Positions 33,766-48,700 are shown, counted from the first letter of the stretch. The stretch is DNA of 64,000 nucleotides from Gari tellinella (GCA_922989275.2 OV277869.1:41648189-41712188); one strand, 5' to 3'. Numbers and translations are program-made. Notes: a model not told the origin generated them from the letters alone.

Positions 33766-36700
33766 TTGCACTGTACTTACATTGGCAGACTTGTAGTATT
33801 TGTGTAGAATACAAATGAAGTCTGTGATGGTCAGCATCCCTGAAACATAGAACACATCTTGTACTCGAAACACATCTTGTACTATAACACACATCTTGTA
33901 CTCTAAACAGTATTCTAAACACATCTTGTACGGTACTCTCTGCTCTCTCTGGTCATTTACAAGTCAAAGGAAGATAAACCAACAGGGCTGCCATACTTTA
34001 ATCAAACATTTCCAAATTTTCTATTTTTCAAGTGCAATTACTTAAAGCAGATTGAAAGTAAAGCAGAATGCGCTTTAAGGCGCATTCTGCTTTACTTTCA
34101 GCCTGCTTTAAGCTACCATATGCTAGGATAAAAATCTGATAATTTGGAGAAAAAAATCCGGAGAAATGGCAGCCTTGAACAAAATCTATCACTAAAGATG
34201 ATCAAAGGTGAACATGGGTTTTCAATAATCAAGGTCAGGGGTCACGGTCAAGCATTATCAATACTTAACAAATATAAATAAATGTAAAGTATCAATGTGG
34301 TGACCTTCAAAAGGTATGCAATCCAAAATATTAAGTTTGGAAATAGTAGATGACAAAGTACTTGTATATAGGAGATATACAGTGGCACTAAGGTGACAGC
34401 CCGTGTCCAAAAATTAAGTTTGTTTTCCCGAGTCCAAAATTTTGGACACGGGAAAACAAAAAATGTTTGTTTCCCCCGACTTTTTTTTTTTTTTTGGACA
34501 AGATTTTCAATAATCAAGGTCAATATCAAAGGGACCTTTAAGTGGTTACACAATACTCTGCAATTCCCAAGATATATCCACATACCAGATGGTCAAATTG
34601 ATTCCTATGCCCCCACTACCAGTGGGTAGGGGTCCAGGAAAGAGGAGTATTTCAAAAACTAAATTTTCATTTCTGCATTAAACCCTATGGTGTTACTACT
34701 CTTTTTACTCAATTCTTGTTTTGTGTTCAAAACAGGTGTCCAGTTAACTCTCTCTTTCCTTGTTTTTTCCAGTGTTTGAAATGAATTTACAAGTTATTGA
34801 AGTTCAACTGAAGATATAGGAATAAGTTCAAATTAAGCATGTTCTATGGATGTTTGACTGTATTTTCTTCCACTTACCAATGTAGTCCTGTTTGGATGAA
34901 CTCCAGAGAGGGGCTGCCCTGACACCATTGTACACCAGAGCAAAGAAAGCCTTCTTCACCTGAAGTATTACCAATAACATACCATTAACCCATTACTCAA
35001 TAAATACACCTTTTTACACGTTTGATTTATTCCTTCACTGTAGAAAATAGTACAATTTTATACAGTTATGAATACGTTTTGTAAGAAATATCTGCTATAT
35101 CCTAAAAGATGATAGCTTAAAGCAGGCTGAAAGTAAAGCAGAATGTGCCTTAAGGCACATTCTGCTTTACTTTCAACCTGCTTTAAGTGATCATCTTTCT
35201 TTAAAACTAGAAACAGGCTATGGGGTAATGGGTTAATTAATACTCCATAAAATAAGTTTTCATTCAGATTGTAGAACTAATCTTCTTTGTTTAACCCTTT
35301 ACTCCATAGATTCACATTTGTACACTTTTAATTAATTTCTCCTCTAAAGATTTTAATTGAATGATCTGAGTTTTACGACACTGTGACACAATACTCAGGT
35401 CCTCTGAAATTAATAGTTCTAATTTAAACGGTCATGAATATGTAGTTTCATTTAGCATAGATTGTAATTGTAATGCTTTAAACTACCATCTTCTAGGATA
35501 AAGGAATGTTCCACTATTGTGCATACTCATGGTTGTATACAGTGGAATTATTTTCTTCAGGAGGCGAAAAAACGCATATCTATGGAGTAAAGGTTTAAGA
35601 AAATTTTGACTAGTCAGAATCACACTTTTCAACTCCCAAGTTTCAAATCTATAAACTAAAGACTTTGTAAAGCGTAGACAAAGAACATATCTCAGCTTCT
35701 TATTATTCTAGTAAATGAGATCACATATGTTAAGCTGACACAGAGCAGCTGAGACCAAAACCTTTAGTCTGGTCCCTTATAGAAACCTCTTTGCTTCAGT
35801 ACTTTCTCTCATAACAAGACCACTTCATGCTTTTATTTATTCCTAATAGAATTTTATTTTCATATTGCTACTCTCTTTTGTTAACCCATTACCCAATAAA
35901 TACACCTTTTAGTGCATTAAATTTATTCCTCCTGCAGAGAAAATAGATCCAATTTATTAAGGTATGATTGTGTACTATTAGAAAAAAATTATTTATCCTA
36001 GCTTAAAGCAGGCTGAAAAGTAAAGCAGAATGCGCCTTAAGGCCCATTCTGCTTTACTTTCAACCTGCTTTAAGTGGTCACCTATTTTCAAAACTAGAAA
36101 TATGAAAAGGAGTAATGGGTTAAATGAAGCATAAATTCTAACTGGTAACTGCTTAACCCTTTCCCTTATAGAAGCGACTTTTAGCGCATTCATTTTATTC
36201 ATCCGCCAAAGAAAATAGTTCCATTTTATACTGTCATGAATATGTACCATAAGAAATATTTTCTATATCCTAGCAGATAGTAACTTAAAGCAAGCTGAAA
36301 GTAAAGCAGAATGCGCCCTAGGGCGCATTCTGCTTTACTTTCAACATGCTTTAATAGGTCACACATCTTAACTACTAGAAACAGGTTATGGGGTAATGGG
36401 TTAAAGCAGGCTGGAAGCAGAGTGCTTAAAGCAGTCAGGTGTTTAATCACTGAAGTCAGGCTTTGAGGTTAAAGGGTAAAGCTAGCCTTCCCTTCATCTT
36501 AATGAATATCAACAGACTGGCAGACTTTGTAGATCTTGATAATAAAATATGATAAAGCTCAAAATTCTATAGGGAAATCATATTCAAGAGTGCAACAGCA
36601 CTCAGTGCTGACAAAACCTACTGACACAGCCTTGACTTTCAAACTCTTAAACTCTCAGTGCTTAGTGGCTTGTGCACTAGAGTCGATACGGCTAATGTCG

Positions 36701-39700
36701 TACATGCGGCTTTATCAGTACGCTTACATATTTTAGCTAACGACATCATATTGATTTCAGTGTTTACAGTACTTTCTACATTGAAAATGCACAGCATTTT
36801 ATACTCTATAAAACTATATACTTTCTACATGTCCAGTTTCAATTCCAAAGACAAGCAGATCGAACCTATTTATAGACACATGTATATTTCGTGTCACTAT
36901 GATGAGTGTCATTTGACAGCAATTTGACGCGCCACTTTTAAAAACATCGTCTGCCCCGGATTTTGCAGAAATACCGCTACCTGTACCGGAGCACAAAAAA
37001 AGAAGAAATACCGTTATTCCAACAGGTAATTAAGTGAAATTTGTCGTTATATAAATATAAATATATTCCAAAATTGAAAAAAATATATATGTTGCCAATC
37101 GAAAACCGTTTAATAATACAAATGATAGAAAATAAAAGTGTACGGAATATCCCGCATCCTTAATTCAACAAAGTTATGGAAGCGGGTTAATTACGTACAC
37201 ATTGTACGTCAATGAAAGACTCAGCCAACTGTTGACATGTCAGATTAAAATAATAGGTAGATCTAGATATAGCATATCGAAACTGCTTCTCATAATCGAT
37301 ATCTAGTATAAAATTCAAAAATCGAAAACAGAATAGAAAATCTTAAAACGATTGTGAAATTTAAGTATTTATTTCATGTATTTTTGGCCACCACTTATGT
37401 TCGGATGGCGGGCGACACAGAGCTCTTGTATGATGTCCTAATACTGAAATATCTATAATTAATATATCTCTGAAGTTAAAAACTGACGTAATTTCTGTTA
37501 ATTTTTGTTCTTTCACAGTCATGGCCCGAAAATACACCCCAAAAAATCTGCTAGATGCTGTAAATGCAGTAAGACAGGGGCTGTCGTACAGAAAGGCTTA
37601 TAAAAAGTATGGTGTTCCTGTCATGACACTACAGAACAGGGTGTCTGGACAGGTCGATGATTTGTCCAAGCCGGGTAGACCTGTGACCATCCCCGAGGAG
37701 ATAGAGGAGAAAATAGTGGCCAAATTAAAACAGGCAGCCACTCAGGTAGCTTAAACATATTTTATTACTCATATACATGTCATACAGTTGTACATATTTA
37801 CAAAACGTGCAACACCACAAACTATAAATATAAGTAAATGGATTGGGCCACAAGTTCTAGCAACATTAGTAAAGGCCCTACCCAATTAGCAGTGGAAACC
37901 ATTGCGTCTTAACCGATTCATTACGCATTTCAAATAAAATTATATAAATGTGAAATATAATATTTAAAAGCATAATAATTTCCTGTAGTACTAGGCCATT
38001 AAATCTCCGAGTGAACCTTTAAGGTTAAGATCCCTAATGAAATCTAGCCATGTCGGTCAATAGCGGAACTGTACGAAGAGCGATCGGCCCTTTTCGTCAG
38101 ATGTCGACCTGTTCGGAACAGCCGGCAGTTGACGAGGATGTCCGATTGCTGTACGTAGAATACCGATTTTGTTTAATCTCATTAGGGGTATTATCAACCT
38201 AAAAACAAACTACTTTCGTTATCTCTTGGATTCGGCGAAACATGTAAACTTTCATAACAGACACAAGGCATGTAAATAAAATTGCATGGTTTAATCAATT
38301 TCAGGGTTTCGGAATAACACGCCGGATGCTGGCCGTGAGAGTCGGACGGGTTGTGAGGAGACTTGGGGTCAAAACCCCCTTCCGTAATGGAGTGCCTGGG
38401 AAAGACTGGATAAATGGATTTTTGAAACGCCATAGAGACATAAGTTTGCGTTCGCCGATGGCACTGTCGACAGTGCGGGCACGCATGTTAAACAAAACAG
38501 TCACAGATAAATATTATGAAACTCTAAGTGATCTACTTCGTAATTTGAACCTTAATAATAAGCCAGCCCAGATATGGAATATTGATGAGTCCAGTGTCCC
38601 CTTAACTCACAAACCTTCAAAAGTGGTAGGCCCGACGGGAGCAAAAAATATACCCGGTCGGGTAGGCAACAGCAGAGACAATGTCTCTGTTCTAGCTTGC
38701 ATCAATGCCGCCGGAGGTACAATACCTCCGATGTGCATAGTTAAAGGAAAAACCTACAAGAGTTTACATGCGTACAACACAAACAGCGTCTTTACATTCC
38801 AAGAAAAGGCTTGGATGGAAGATGCTTTGGGAGAGATGTGGTTTTCAGACCATTTCCTGAAATATTGTGGCCCTGAAAGACCACAACTCATATTATTGGA
38901 TTCTCACAGCTCACATGAGACACTGGGTCTTATTGATGCAGCAATTGAAAATGACATTGCTCTTTTGGCCTTTCCCCCGCATACCACTCAGTGGCTATGT
39001 CCGCTTGACAAAACAGTTTTCGGTCCACTCTCCAGAGAGTACTCTAGAGTTTGCTCAGAGTTCATGGCGGATAGTCCAAATAACATAATCACAAAATGGG
39101 AATGGCCAGGTCTGTTTCGCCTTGCATATGAACATGCTTTCAGTGTGACCAATATTGTAAATGGTTTCAAGAAATGTGGCATATTTCCAACCAATCCTGG
39201 TGCCCTGCCATCTGTCGCTACTTCCCCGTCTGAACCATTTGATATTGCTGCATCAACATCTGTACCATGCAAAACCCCCAGTCCTTGCATTGATAGTGCT
39301 CCTGGCCAGTCTCATAAGGCTGCTCTCAGTGATGTCTCAGCTGCACATGGCAATGTTCTTTCACATGATGAATTCATTAAGTCTGTCCTTTCTGGGGATG
39401 TACCCTGCTCTGTTGATGAATTCGGTAACTTAAATATAGAAGTTCCGGTAGATAGCAATGTGCAGTCCCAGACTCAATCTGATAGTAAAAATGTAATTAA
39501 TGCTGAGAATATTGCTCCACATCCCACAAGCAGTCAATGGTCGTCAGAAGTTGACGGTGAGTTTTCTCTCCCCATGTCCAATCGCTCAGTAAAGGTGTCG
39601 TCTCGAAAACTGACCAGCCACCGGATTCTAACTAGTGATGACATCTACAATAAGAAAAAACAGGAGTTTGAGAAAAAAGAGAAGCTGAAACAAGAAAAAG

Positions 39701-42700
39701 AGGAGAGGAAATGGCTAAACTATTAAAAAAGGAAAGCAAACTTACTGTTCGGAAAGCAAGTTAAAAAAAACCCAAAACTGAACTGTCTTCAGAACAGTCC
39801 GCTAAAACAATGTCTAAAACAATGACAAACAGTTAAGATCTGGATGAGACGTCGAGTAACTCGGCATCTCAACTTAATCCAAACTGTTTGATACATTGTT
39901 GTTTACTACAGTCAATCCTATATGACAGGTGACAGCTTAATGCAAGACAATAGTAATGCAGAAAGTATGTAAAGGAGTTTTCTACATTATATTTGACCTG
40001 CATTAAGCGGTCATCTATATTTAAAAAAAAGATCAACAGAATACTTTATTTAGTAATGGTTGAATACAGATGTGGCTTTATATATAGTTTTAGGTTAATT
40101 ATCACTTCGTAGAACTGCATAAACTTGCAAGTAAAACTACAGTTTTGCAAGCAGACAATGTGTTCGACGTCATTATGACGTAATATTGAAATATGGATAT
40201 GTACAGTTTTATAGCACAGTAAACCCTAGCTTTTGCGACCTTTTTAAACAATGCTGTTCAAGGCCAGTGTCTTGTCAACGCAAATTGAAAAATCAGAAGC
40301 TAGGTAAATTTTCATCATGCCTTTAAACTGTCAACTGTCAATATCTTAGAGTCCTCCTTTCCCTGGTCGTAAGAGCGAGGGTTTACTGTGAGGTGTTTTG
40401 ATTCTGAAAGTTAAGAATTAAAAAAGGAGTCAGGTGTATCAAATATCTTGTTGATTGATTTATTTTCCCATAACTATTTTAAAAGTGATAGATCTACTTA
40501 AAACAAATTGTGTGTTCAAAGTCAAGCTGACACAACACAATAACCAATATAGTTGCAGTTCAAACACGTTTGTGTAGATCTACAAACTCATATTGATCTA
40601 TCTGGATACATGCACTTTCCTTTGTTTTTAATAATCTGTTATTCTCTTCATGTCATGTAGTTGAACTTATATAGTTGAAAAAATAGAAATATATTTACCT
40701 ATAGTGACAGACATTGAACACTTATTAAGCGTACGTAATTACCCCCTGTCTGTACGAAATAACCCGTCACCAACAACCGTCAAAGTTTTACACATAACCT
40801 CTGATATCCAATCAAAACCGTGTATTTTGGCATATGCCAAATATAAAACAAACACGCGTGATCACATAAAGGTGAGCTATATTTAAGTCACGCGTCGCTC
40901 ACACTAAGTTAGAAAGGACCGCATCCAAATGTGTACGGAATTAGCCGTATCGACTCTATTGAAACAGCATTTAATAACCCTTAACCTGATAGCCTATTTC
41001 TAGTATTGAAGATAGGTGACTACTTAAAGCAGGTTGAAAGTAAAGCAAAATGTGCCTTAAAGGGACTCGCAACCGGATGGTGTACTTGTCAAAATAAAAT
41101 AAAATACTCAAATAAAAGCAAATTTGTGGCATTATTTGGCTTCTGACATTAAACAAATATGATCAGTCCAAAAAAAGTCTCAAGAATCGTCACGGAATCT
41201 TAGATTTTTAGATATTTTCCATCGTTTTTCTATACCGACTAGTAGACGGTATAGTTGTTGTTGTTGCTTCTCTACACGGGCTCAGACATAAACACGAGCC
41301 GAATTACGAAGTTGTATGCACTTTCGATCGCTACACATTGAAATACGTTAAATCGATCCGTGATAAACGGATAGTTCCGTGGTCCATTGGTCTAAGCGGT
41401 TTCCCCTATTTTGCCTTCTGTCCGCCAATGCCGGGCCCCGGGTTCGAATCCCACCAGAGACCAATTTTTTTTTTTATTGAAATACAATTTTTTAAACAGA
41501 ATTTCTTATCCTAAACTAATTCTTTACCATTTATATAAGCGTTTGACACATATTTACAAATTACTATTTTTAATGCACCATCTGGTTGCGAGTCGCTTTA
41601 AGGTGCATTCTGCTTTACTTTCAGCCTGCATTAAGCTATTATGTGCTAGAACAAAGAAAATATTCCCTATAATATATATTCATGACTGAATTAATTGGAA
41701 CTATTTTCTTCAGTGGAGGAATAAATCATATTTGCTAAAAGGCGCTTACATGAGGGAAAGGGTTAAATTTCCAGTCAAAATCTCTCTAAGAGAGTGCAGG
41801 TAAACTTACTGGGGCTCATATTTTATAAAACTTTGTACGACCAAAACGGTCGTAAGTCAAAACTGAGAAAATGCATTTAATTTCTTTTTTCTCCTTTTAA
41901 CCCTTAGCCTGCCACTCACGACTATAGCTCCATATGCAAACAGCTTGGATCCGGATGAGACGCCGAGTTACCTGGATCCAAGCTGTTTGACACTCGGACA
42001 ACATTTTCAGCAATTTTGAGCAACTTTGAAGCACTTTGAAACTTGAAGCAGACGAGAAATATAGCAGACGACAATTTATTCGGCGGGCTAAGGGTTAATC
42101 AAGTTTTGTGACATCTCTTTGGAAATGTCTTTTCAAGGACTCCAAAGATATGTCACGAGACAGGATTAGATGGAGGAATAAACAAAAATTGAGACTTTTA
42201 TAATCGGACAAGTTTTATGAAACGGGCCCCTCGTATTTGGAACTGTTTGGATCCAGTTCAGACATTGATTCAATCTGTCTGATCAGGAACCAAACTGTTT
42301 TTCACATGGAATCTGTCTGATCAGGAACCAAACTGTTTTTCACATGGATTCTATCTGAAAAACTTCAAGGAAACAAGAATTTTGATTTTCAATTTTTTAA
42401 GTAAATGCCATGTAGTGGACTACTGTTGAGCCTTTTTCCCTCATCAGTTGCTAATAACTTACAAGACATGTGCCATCCCTTGGGTATGGATTGTCTGGCT
42501 TCCAGTTAACTCTTTGCATGCTAGTTAGTGGAGGATATATCCACCACAGTGACTGCCTTTGCAAACAGTTTGGATCCAGATGAGACGCCGCATAATGCGG
42601 CGTCTCATCAAGATCCAAACTGTTTGCAATTCTGACCCTGAATTTAAAAGAAATTTTGAAAATGCTTATTTTATAACAGTAGCAGATGACAAATGTTGCA

Positions 42701-45700
42701 GACGGAAAAAATTACCCAGAATGCTTATAACTTACAAGATTGGTTTTACACTTACTGAGAATGCTTCAGCACTGACAAGAAGAAAACTTAACTGTACCAA
42801 GACTGAACATATAGGATTGAGACTCAAGAATAATATTGTCTCTCACTTAAAACTGCATGATCCTGGAGCCATATAAGCTAAGTGTCAAGGTCAACATTAA
42901 AATCCCTTACAACAGGGGACGGAATATGTATACATGATAATTATGCAAACAGTGAAGACCCAGATCAGATGGCTCTTGAAGGAGCCCTCTGATCGGGGTC
43001 TCCAATTTTTGCCATACTTCAATCTATAGTTAAGACAAATCTCTCCACAGTGAATCCTAACTTTTTCTTATCAGAAAATGTTGATATTTATTTTAAATAT
43101 CAGCAATGCATGGGTTAACGAGTACTATTATTACTATTATACCCATAGGTATTTCACTTAATTGGCCATTTAACACATGTTTGACATACAATTAAATGTT
43201 TCTACAAGTATATCATACACTTGGCATTAAACCAGGTCAGTAATTTCCTGCAGTCTGCCTCAAAATTTTACAATATTCACTAAAACTTTTATAAGATATT
43301 ACATCTTGTAGACGTATCCATAGATCTCTATAAAGACATATGATGGCTTAATGCAGGTCAAAAGTTAAGCAGAAAGCTCCTAAAGGAGCTTTCTGCTTAA
43401 CTTAGTCCTGCTTTAAGCAACCACATCAATGAGTGATAATTTATTAATTTTATAATATTAATAATAACTGTTAAACCCGTGTTTGACTGTAACAATGTTG
43501 CATGTGTTTTAATTGGTACAGCAAGTTCACAGCCTTAAGGTACATCATATGCACTACTTACTCAACCTATAACATTGATAATTATGGAACTATTGAATTT
43601 ATGTAAAGTTATCATTAAAATGTAGATACAGTCGAGCACCAGTATCTCGAACGTCAGAATCTCGATTGCAATGCCTATCTCGACGATTGTCTCAAGTCCC
43701 GGAAATATTTGTTCTTATTCTTATGTAATCTTACCTGCCCTATTTCGACTATGGCTAGTCTCGATTACCCCCGGTATTTCGACTATAAATTTTGGCCATA
43801 TTCATTTAATTGTTCTCAATTAACACCCAGTATCTCGACGACTGTAGGTTTTCATGCATCGATACGCTCGCCGACTTTGATCGCTAGTATCGGACTGTGG
43901 AAATCACAGGTAAAATCATTAACCGGAACTATCGGTAGTATGACACGTTGGCTGAATGGGTGTTAGGTGATAATTGTCAATCAACAGTAAATTATCGCTT
44001 AAAGTTTGGTCGCCGCATCCTTAAAATCAGTCTCCTAATAACGGTCATTATCGGTGTTGATTCAATTCATCAAGAGTAGCGCCCCTTGATAAAACGGATG
44101 TTGAGGAAAATAGTACCGCGGACGGCAGGAAGGAAAATACGAATAATACATGAAATTCCGCGATAAACAAAACAGAGTGGTAATAAAAAGCTATACATAG
44201 CGTATGTTATATTGTTATGAACTGTCCGACAAATAAATAATGAGCCGAATCAACCGAGATGTCTTGCGGAATCCAGGTCAATGTCTCATGAATATTCAAT
44301 GAGGTCAAATGCATGAAATGTACACAATTGACCCACGTGTCTTAAATACTAAATATAAGGATTTTTTTACGAATTATGCTTATCGCAATTACTTTTTCTT
44401 AACCTAGGGTGATTTTTCACCAGCTCCAATGAATTTCACTGTGATTTCCTAAGTAAAACGAGGTTTTCGTGAGTATTTGACAGCCGGAAGTAAACCGGTT
44501 TGTTGATGCGCAGCTTTACCGGACGCGCAGACTTACCGGACTCGACTGTAACATGTATATTTCCATGTTCGGTGATTGCAAAATAAATATATTGCTGTTC
44601 AAGTACTAAATAAAATGTGAGTTATTTATTGTCTTTATCGTCCGTGTTTTGTGCACAAAAAATACAGTAAACGTGTAACATCGAAATCGGCATATAACGT
44701 GTTAAAACGTTACGGCATTTCACAAACACGCGAGAGTGCATACGTACAGCGGTTTTATTGTTCACAGGCTTACTTTCTGTAAGTTTTGAACTTTTTACCA
44801 GTTTGGCTATCTCGAGCCCATTCTTATCTCGATGCTATTTCGATCGTCCCGAGACCGTCGAGATACTGAAGTTCGACTGTATAAAACTTATTATTTATAT
44901 GGTTGCTTAAACAAAGTACTAAAATAATTCAGAAAGATCTTATAGAAGCTTTCTGCATTACTTTTGTCTAGCATTAAGCATTAATTTGTTTTTGGAGATA
45001 TCTATACTAATGAATGGCTGCTTAATACAAATATTACTGTAACTATAATGATATATTATTGTCAAAATAATTTTCAAGTGGCAGGAAAGGCAATTTTAAG
45101 AAAGTTTTCAGCTATGTCAAAGGCAAAAGAAATGTAAAAAGCTCCTGAAGATGCTCTCTGAATCACTGAATACAGCACTTGTCCGCAGGTTTTAACCCAT
45201 TACCCCTTAAGTACATCTTTTTACGCCTTTGATTTATTCTTCCACTGAAAAAATAGTTCCACTTTAAACAGTCACAAATATGTACCTAAATAAATATTTT
45301 CTTTATCCTAGCAGATGGTAGCTTAAAGCAGGCTGAAATAAAAGAAGAATAGGCGCATTCTGCTTTACTTTCAACCTGCTTTAAGTGGTCACCTATCTTC
45401 AAATCTAACAAGAGCCCCATGGGGCATATATCGCTCACCTGAGAATAGCTGACAAAATGGAGATAATGATTTATGTCCAGGACGGGGTCATTTTTTACCT
45501 GATGGGGCATAATTGAACTGTAATCTATGGTTCCAATTAATTACTTTTCTACTATAATTCTTCTTTATATGAAAATTTATAATACTAAAGTTGTAATTAG
45601 AGCTTGCAGCAGTGAAAAGAGATTTGCTTCTTGCTTTCTCCCTAAGGGGAATGTCTGCTTAACCAGGGCTGCCATAAGTTGACATGAAAAATCCTAAGAT

Positions 45701-48700
45701 TTCCAAATTTGCATTTTTCAAGTGCGATTTTACGTATTGTACCTAAACCCTATAGCCTGTTTCTTGTTTTATTGACATGCAATTACTTAAAGCAGGCTGT
45801 AAGTAAAGCAGAATGCGCCTTAAGGCGCATTCTGCTTTACTTTCAGCCTGCTTTAAGCGACCATGTACTAAAAAAAAATCTGAATATTTAGGAAAATTCC
45901 GGAGAAATGGCAGCCCTGCTGAATTTTCAATTACTTCTGGAATTCATCTGCAGTACACAGGAACTAACGAAACGCTGGTTACAGTTACAACCATAACCCC
46001 ATAGCATGTTTATAGTTTCGAAAATAGGTGACCACTTAAAGCAGGTTAAAAGTAAAGTGGAATATGCCTTAAGGCACATTCTGCTTAACTTTCAGGTTGC
46101 TTTAAGCAGCCATCTGCTAGGATATAAAAATATTTCTTTGATGCATATTCATAACTATATGAATTGGAACTGTTTCTTGGATGGAGGAAAAAACCTAAAG
46201 GGGTAAAAAGCCATATTTTTGGGGTAATGATCGAGTTAACCCTTCTTCCACAGAATATTCATCCAGATAAAACCCTGCCAATCGCTAACATCAATCATTT
46301 GAACAAAAATATTGGATTCTGAAAGGATTTTAATTTGTTATGCGTTTATGACGCTTTATCAGTATTTCAGTAATATCGTGGCGTCCAGCTAATTACAGGT
46401 GGAGAAAGACCCAAGAAGCCTTAAAAAGGGAATGTTTCCTTTGGAAAGAGTGCAGACTCATGTCAGACAGATACTGTAAGAGAACAGTGTAGACCCAAAT
46501 CAGGCAGCTCCCTCAGGAGCTGTCTGATCTGGGTCTACACTGTTTTCATCAAGCATCAATACACATGAAGGGTTAATTTAACTCTTTCCTCCCTGAAACT
46601 TTAAATGGACAATTCCAGTTTCCATTTAAGTCTAGTCCATTTCTGACTTTTAAGGGTTGTTTTTGTCATTGTTTGGCATTATGACAAACGGTGATGACCC
46701 TGATCAGAGGGCTCCTAGGAGCCCTCTGATCTGGGTCTTCACTGTTTGTATAGGAAAAGTGTACTATTTAAATGTACACTGTTTGCAAAGGACGCCAATA
46801 TGCGGGACTAGGGTTCAAAGGGTTAATTGATCATTGATACAGCACTACCTGCTATCCATGAAGCCTCGATCATCTATAGGACAGGTGGCAGTTTAAAGCA
46901 GGATATAGCTCTATTAATTGTGAGCTATCTGCTTTATATTCATTTTCCTTTAAGCTGCCACCTGCACTTTACATTGAAACTAAGTTTTCTTTTCAATTTA
47001 ACCTGACTTTACTGTAACCAATTTCAAGTTTATGAAGACACAGAATTATTTTACACCAGACCCGTTAACCCTTTGTCTGCGGATCAAGACTTGCCTGATG
47101 TTTGCAAACAATTTGCACCCAGATCAGATACCTCTTAACCCTTTCCCTCATAGAAGCGACTTTTAGCATATCTAATTTATTCCTCCGCTGAAGAAAATAG
47201 TTCCAGTTTATACCCTCATGAACAATTACCATGACAAATATTTTTATATAGCCTAACAGATGGTAGTTTAAGGCACATTCTGCTTTACGTTCGACCTGCT
47301 TTAAGTGATCACCTGTCTTTAATATTATAAATAGGTTATTGGGTAAAGGGTTAATACAATGTCTGATCTGGATCCAAACTGTTCATTTTGTCTTTAGGTT
47401 TTCACAATTTTAAAATACATCAATGTTAAGCTGACAAACGATAAATTCAAAGCAGACAATTTCATCGTTGGTAAGTGTTTACATGTTCAGTCATTTTACG
47501 TGTCAATTAACAGAAGCAATTTTGTTCCAACAGTCTGGGGACTTTAAACTCAATAAAATTTAATCATACTTAAAAGATTTCATTCAGCGAAGATGATACC
47601 TATGCTCAAAAATCAATAAACAATTTTTCTTTGAACCCAATTTCCAAGGCCAACATAATATATTGAACCCTCTCCATCATAGCCTGTCAATGCTCACTCC
47701 AAACAGCTGGGGCCCGTTTCATAAAACTTTGTAAGACAAAAAGGGTCGACAGTAAAACTGAAGAATCAATTTAATTTTTTATTTCTCTATTTAATCAACG
47801 GTCGTAAGTAAAACTGAAGAATAAATTTAATCTTTTATTTCTCTATCTAATCAACGGTCGTAAGTAAAACTGAAGAATAAATTTAATTTTTTATTTCTCT
47901 ATCTAATTCTGTCTTGCGACATCTCTTTGGAATTGTCTTTTCAAGACGATTCCAAAAAGATGTCACAATACAGGATTAGATTGAGAAATAAATAATAATT
48001 GAGACTTTTAGAATCTGACAACATTTGTCGTACAAAAGTTTATGAAACAGGCCCTTGGATATTTACAGTAGGCTGGAAGTAAAACAGACATCCCGACAGG
48101 TAGATTTCTGTTTTACTTTAAGCCTGCTTTAACCCTTTACTCCATTGATAAGCAGCCTTTTTATGCATTTCATTTATTCATCCATTGAAGATATTAGTTC
48201 CATTTTATACATTAAAGAATGTGCAAAATAAGAAAAAATTCTCATATCCTATCAGATCTGATGGTAGCTTTATAAATTTTATATAGATATCACACACTCA
48301 CTCACTATCGGGTTTATTTGTTGATCAGGCCACAATTAATCCTCTACTGAGGGTGGGGCCTGACTGTCCAGTCTCTATCGAAGTCTTGATATGAAGATAT
48401 TAACTATTATTTTGGTTTTCATGACAGTTCTTGGACTGTGGGGGGAAATACTTACATTTAGCTGAGTATCGAAGATCACCAATTTGGCACTAGTCGGTAT
48501 GATGTCATAGCACTTGTGAGCTCTCATGAACTTTGCAAACACTTGGTCTTCGTTCTCATCTGTAATACAGTAAAACCTGTCTATAACGACCACTTAAATA
48601 ATTGTTAATTAGATATACAAAAGACAGGTAACAGCTTAAAGCAAAGTGACAGTGAAACAGAAAGCTCCTACAGGAGCTTTCTGTTTAACTGTCACCTTGC

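Larger units (their letters stand above)
36680..40956 (+). mobile_element. pogo/Tigger-like autonomous DNA transposon
   Basis: The ends are a 25 bp terminal inverted repeat starting GAGTCGATACGGCTAAT with two mismatches between ends, flanked directly by TA on both sides (36678-36679 and 40957-40958). Between them is an intact two-exon transposase. Total length is about 4.28 kb. The stretch after the gene has collected a class II hairpin, a class I-like hairpin and a 175 bp TA-type MITE. The element lies in the 13.5 kb AMPK gamma intron on the opposite strand. The terminal sequence does not start CAGT as classic pogo/Tigger does. Confidence 0.85.
40971..41766 (+). mobile_element. MITE-A interrupted by MITE-P
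   Basis: TTAATAACCCTTAACCTGAT..AAAGCAAAATGTGCC, then after MITE-P GGTGCATTCTGC to GAGGGAAAGGGTTAA. Confidence 0.85.

Noticed and set aside
33649..33924. Two overlapping minus-strand ORFs with RERERE
   Set aside because: They are translations of the CT microsatellite; only the exon 5 part is genuine coding sequence.
38988..39290. 100-codon minus-strand ORF
   Set aside because: Antisense shadow of the pogo-like transposase.
41374..41474. Functional tRNA gene
   Set aside because: No acceptor stem can be paired, T-stem has mismatches and A/B spacing is long; kept as a tRNA-like unit.
43709..43966. 85-codon ORF as transposase of MITE-O
   Set aside because: No HTH or DDE motif; contains repeated end-motif translations only.
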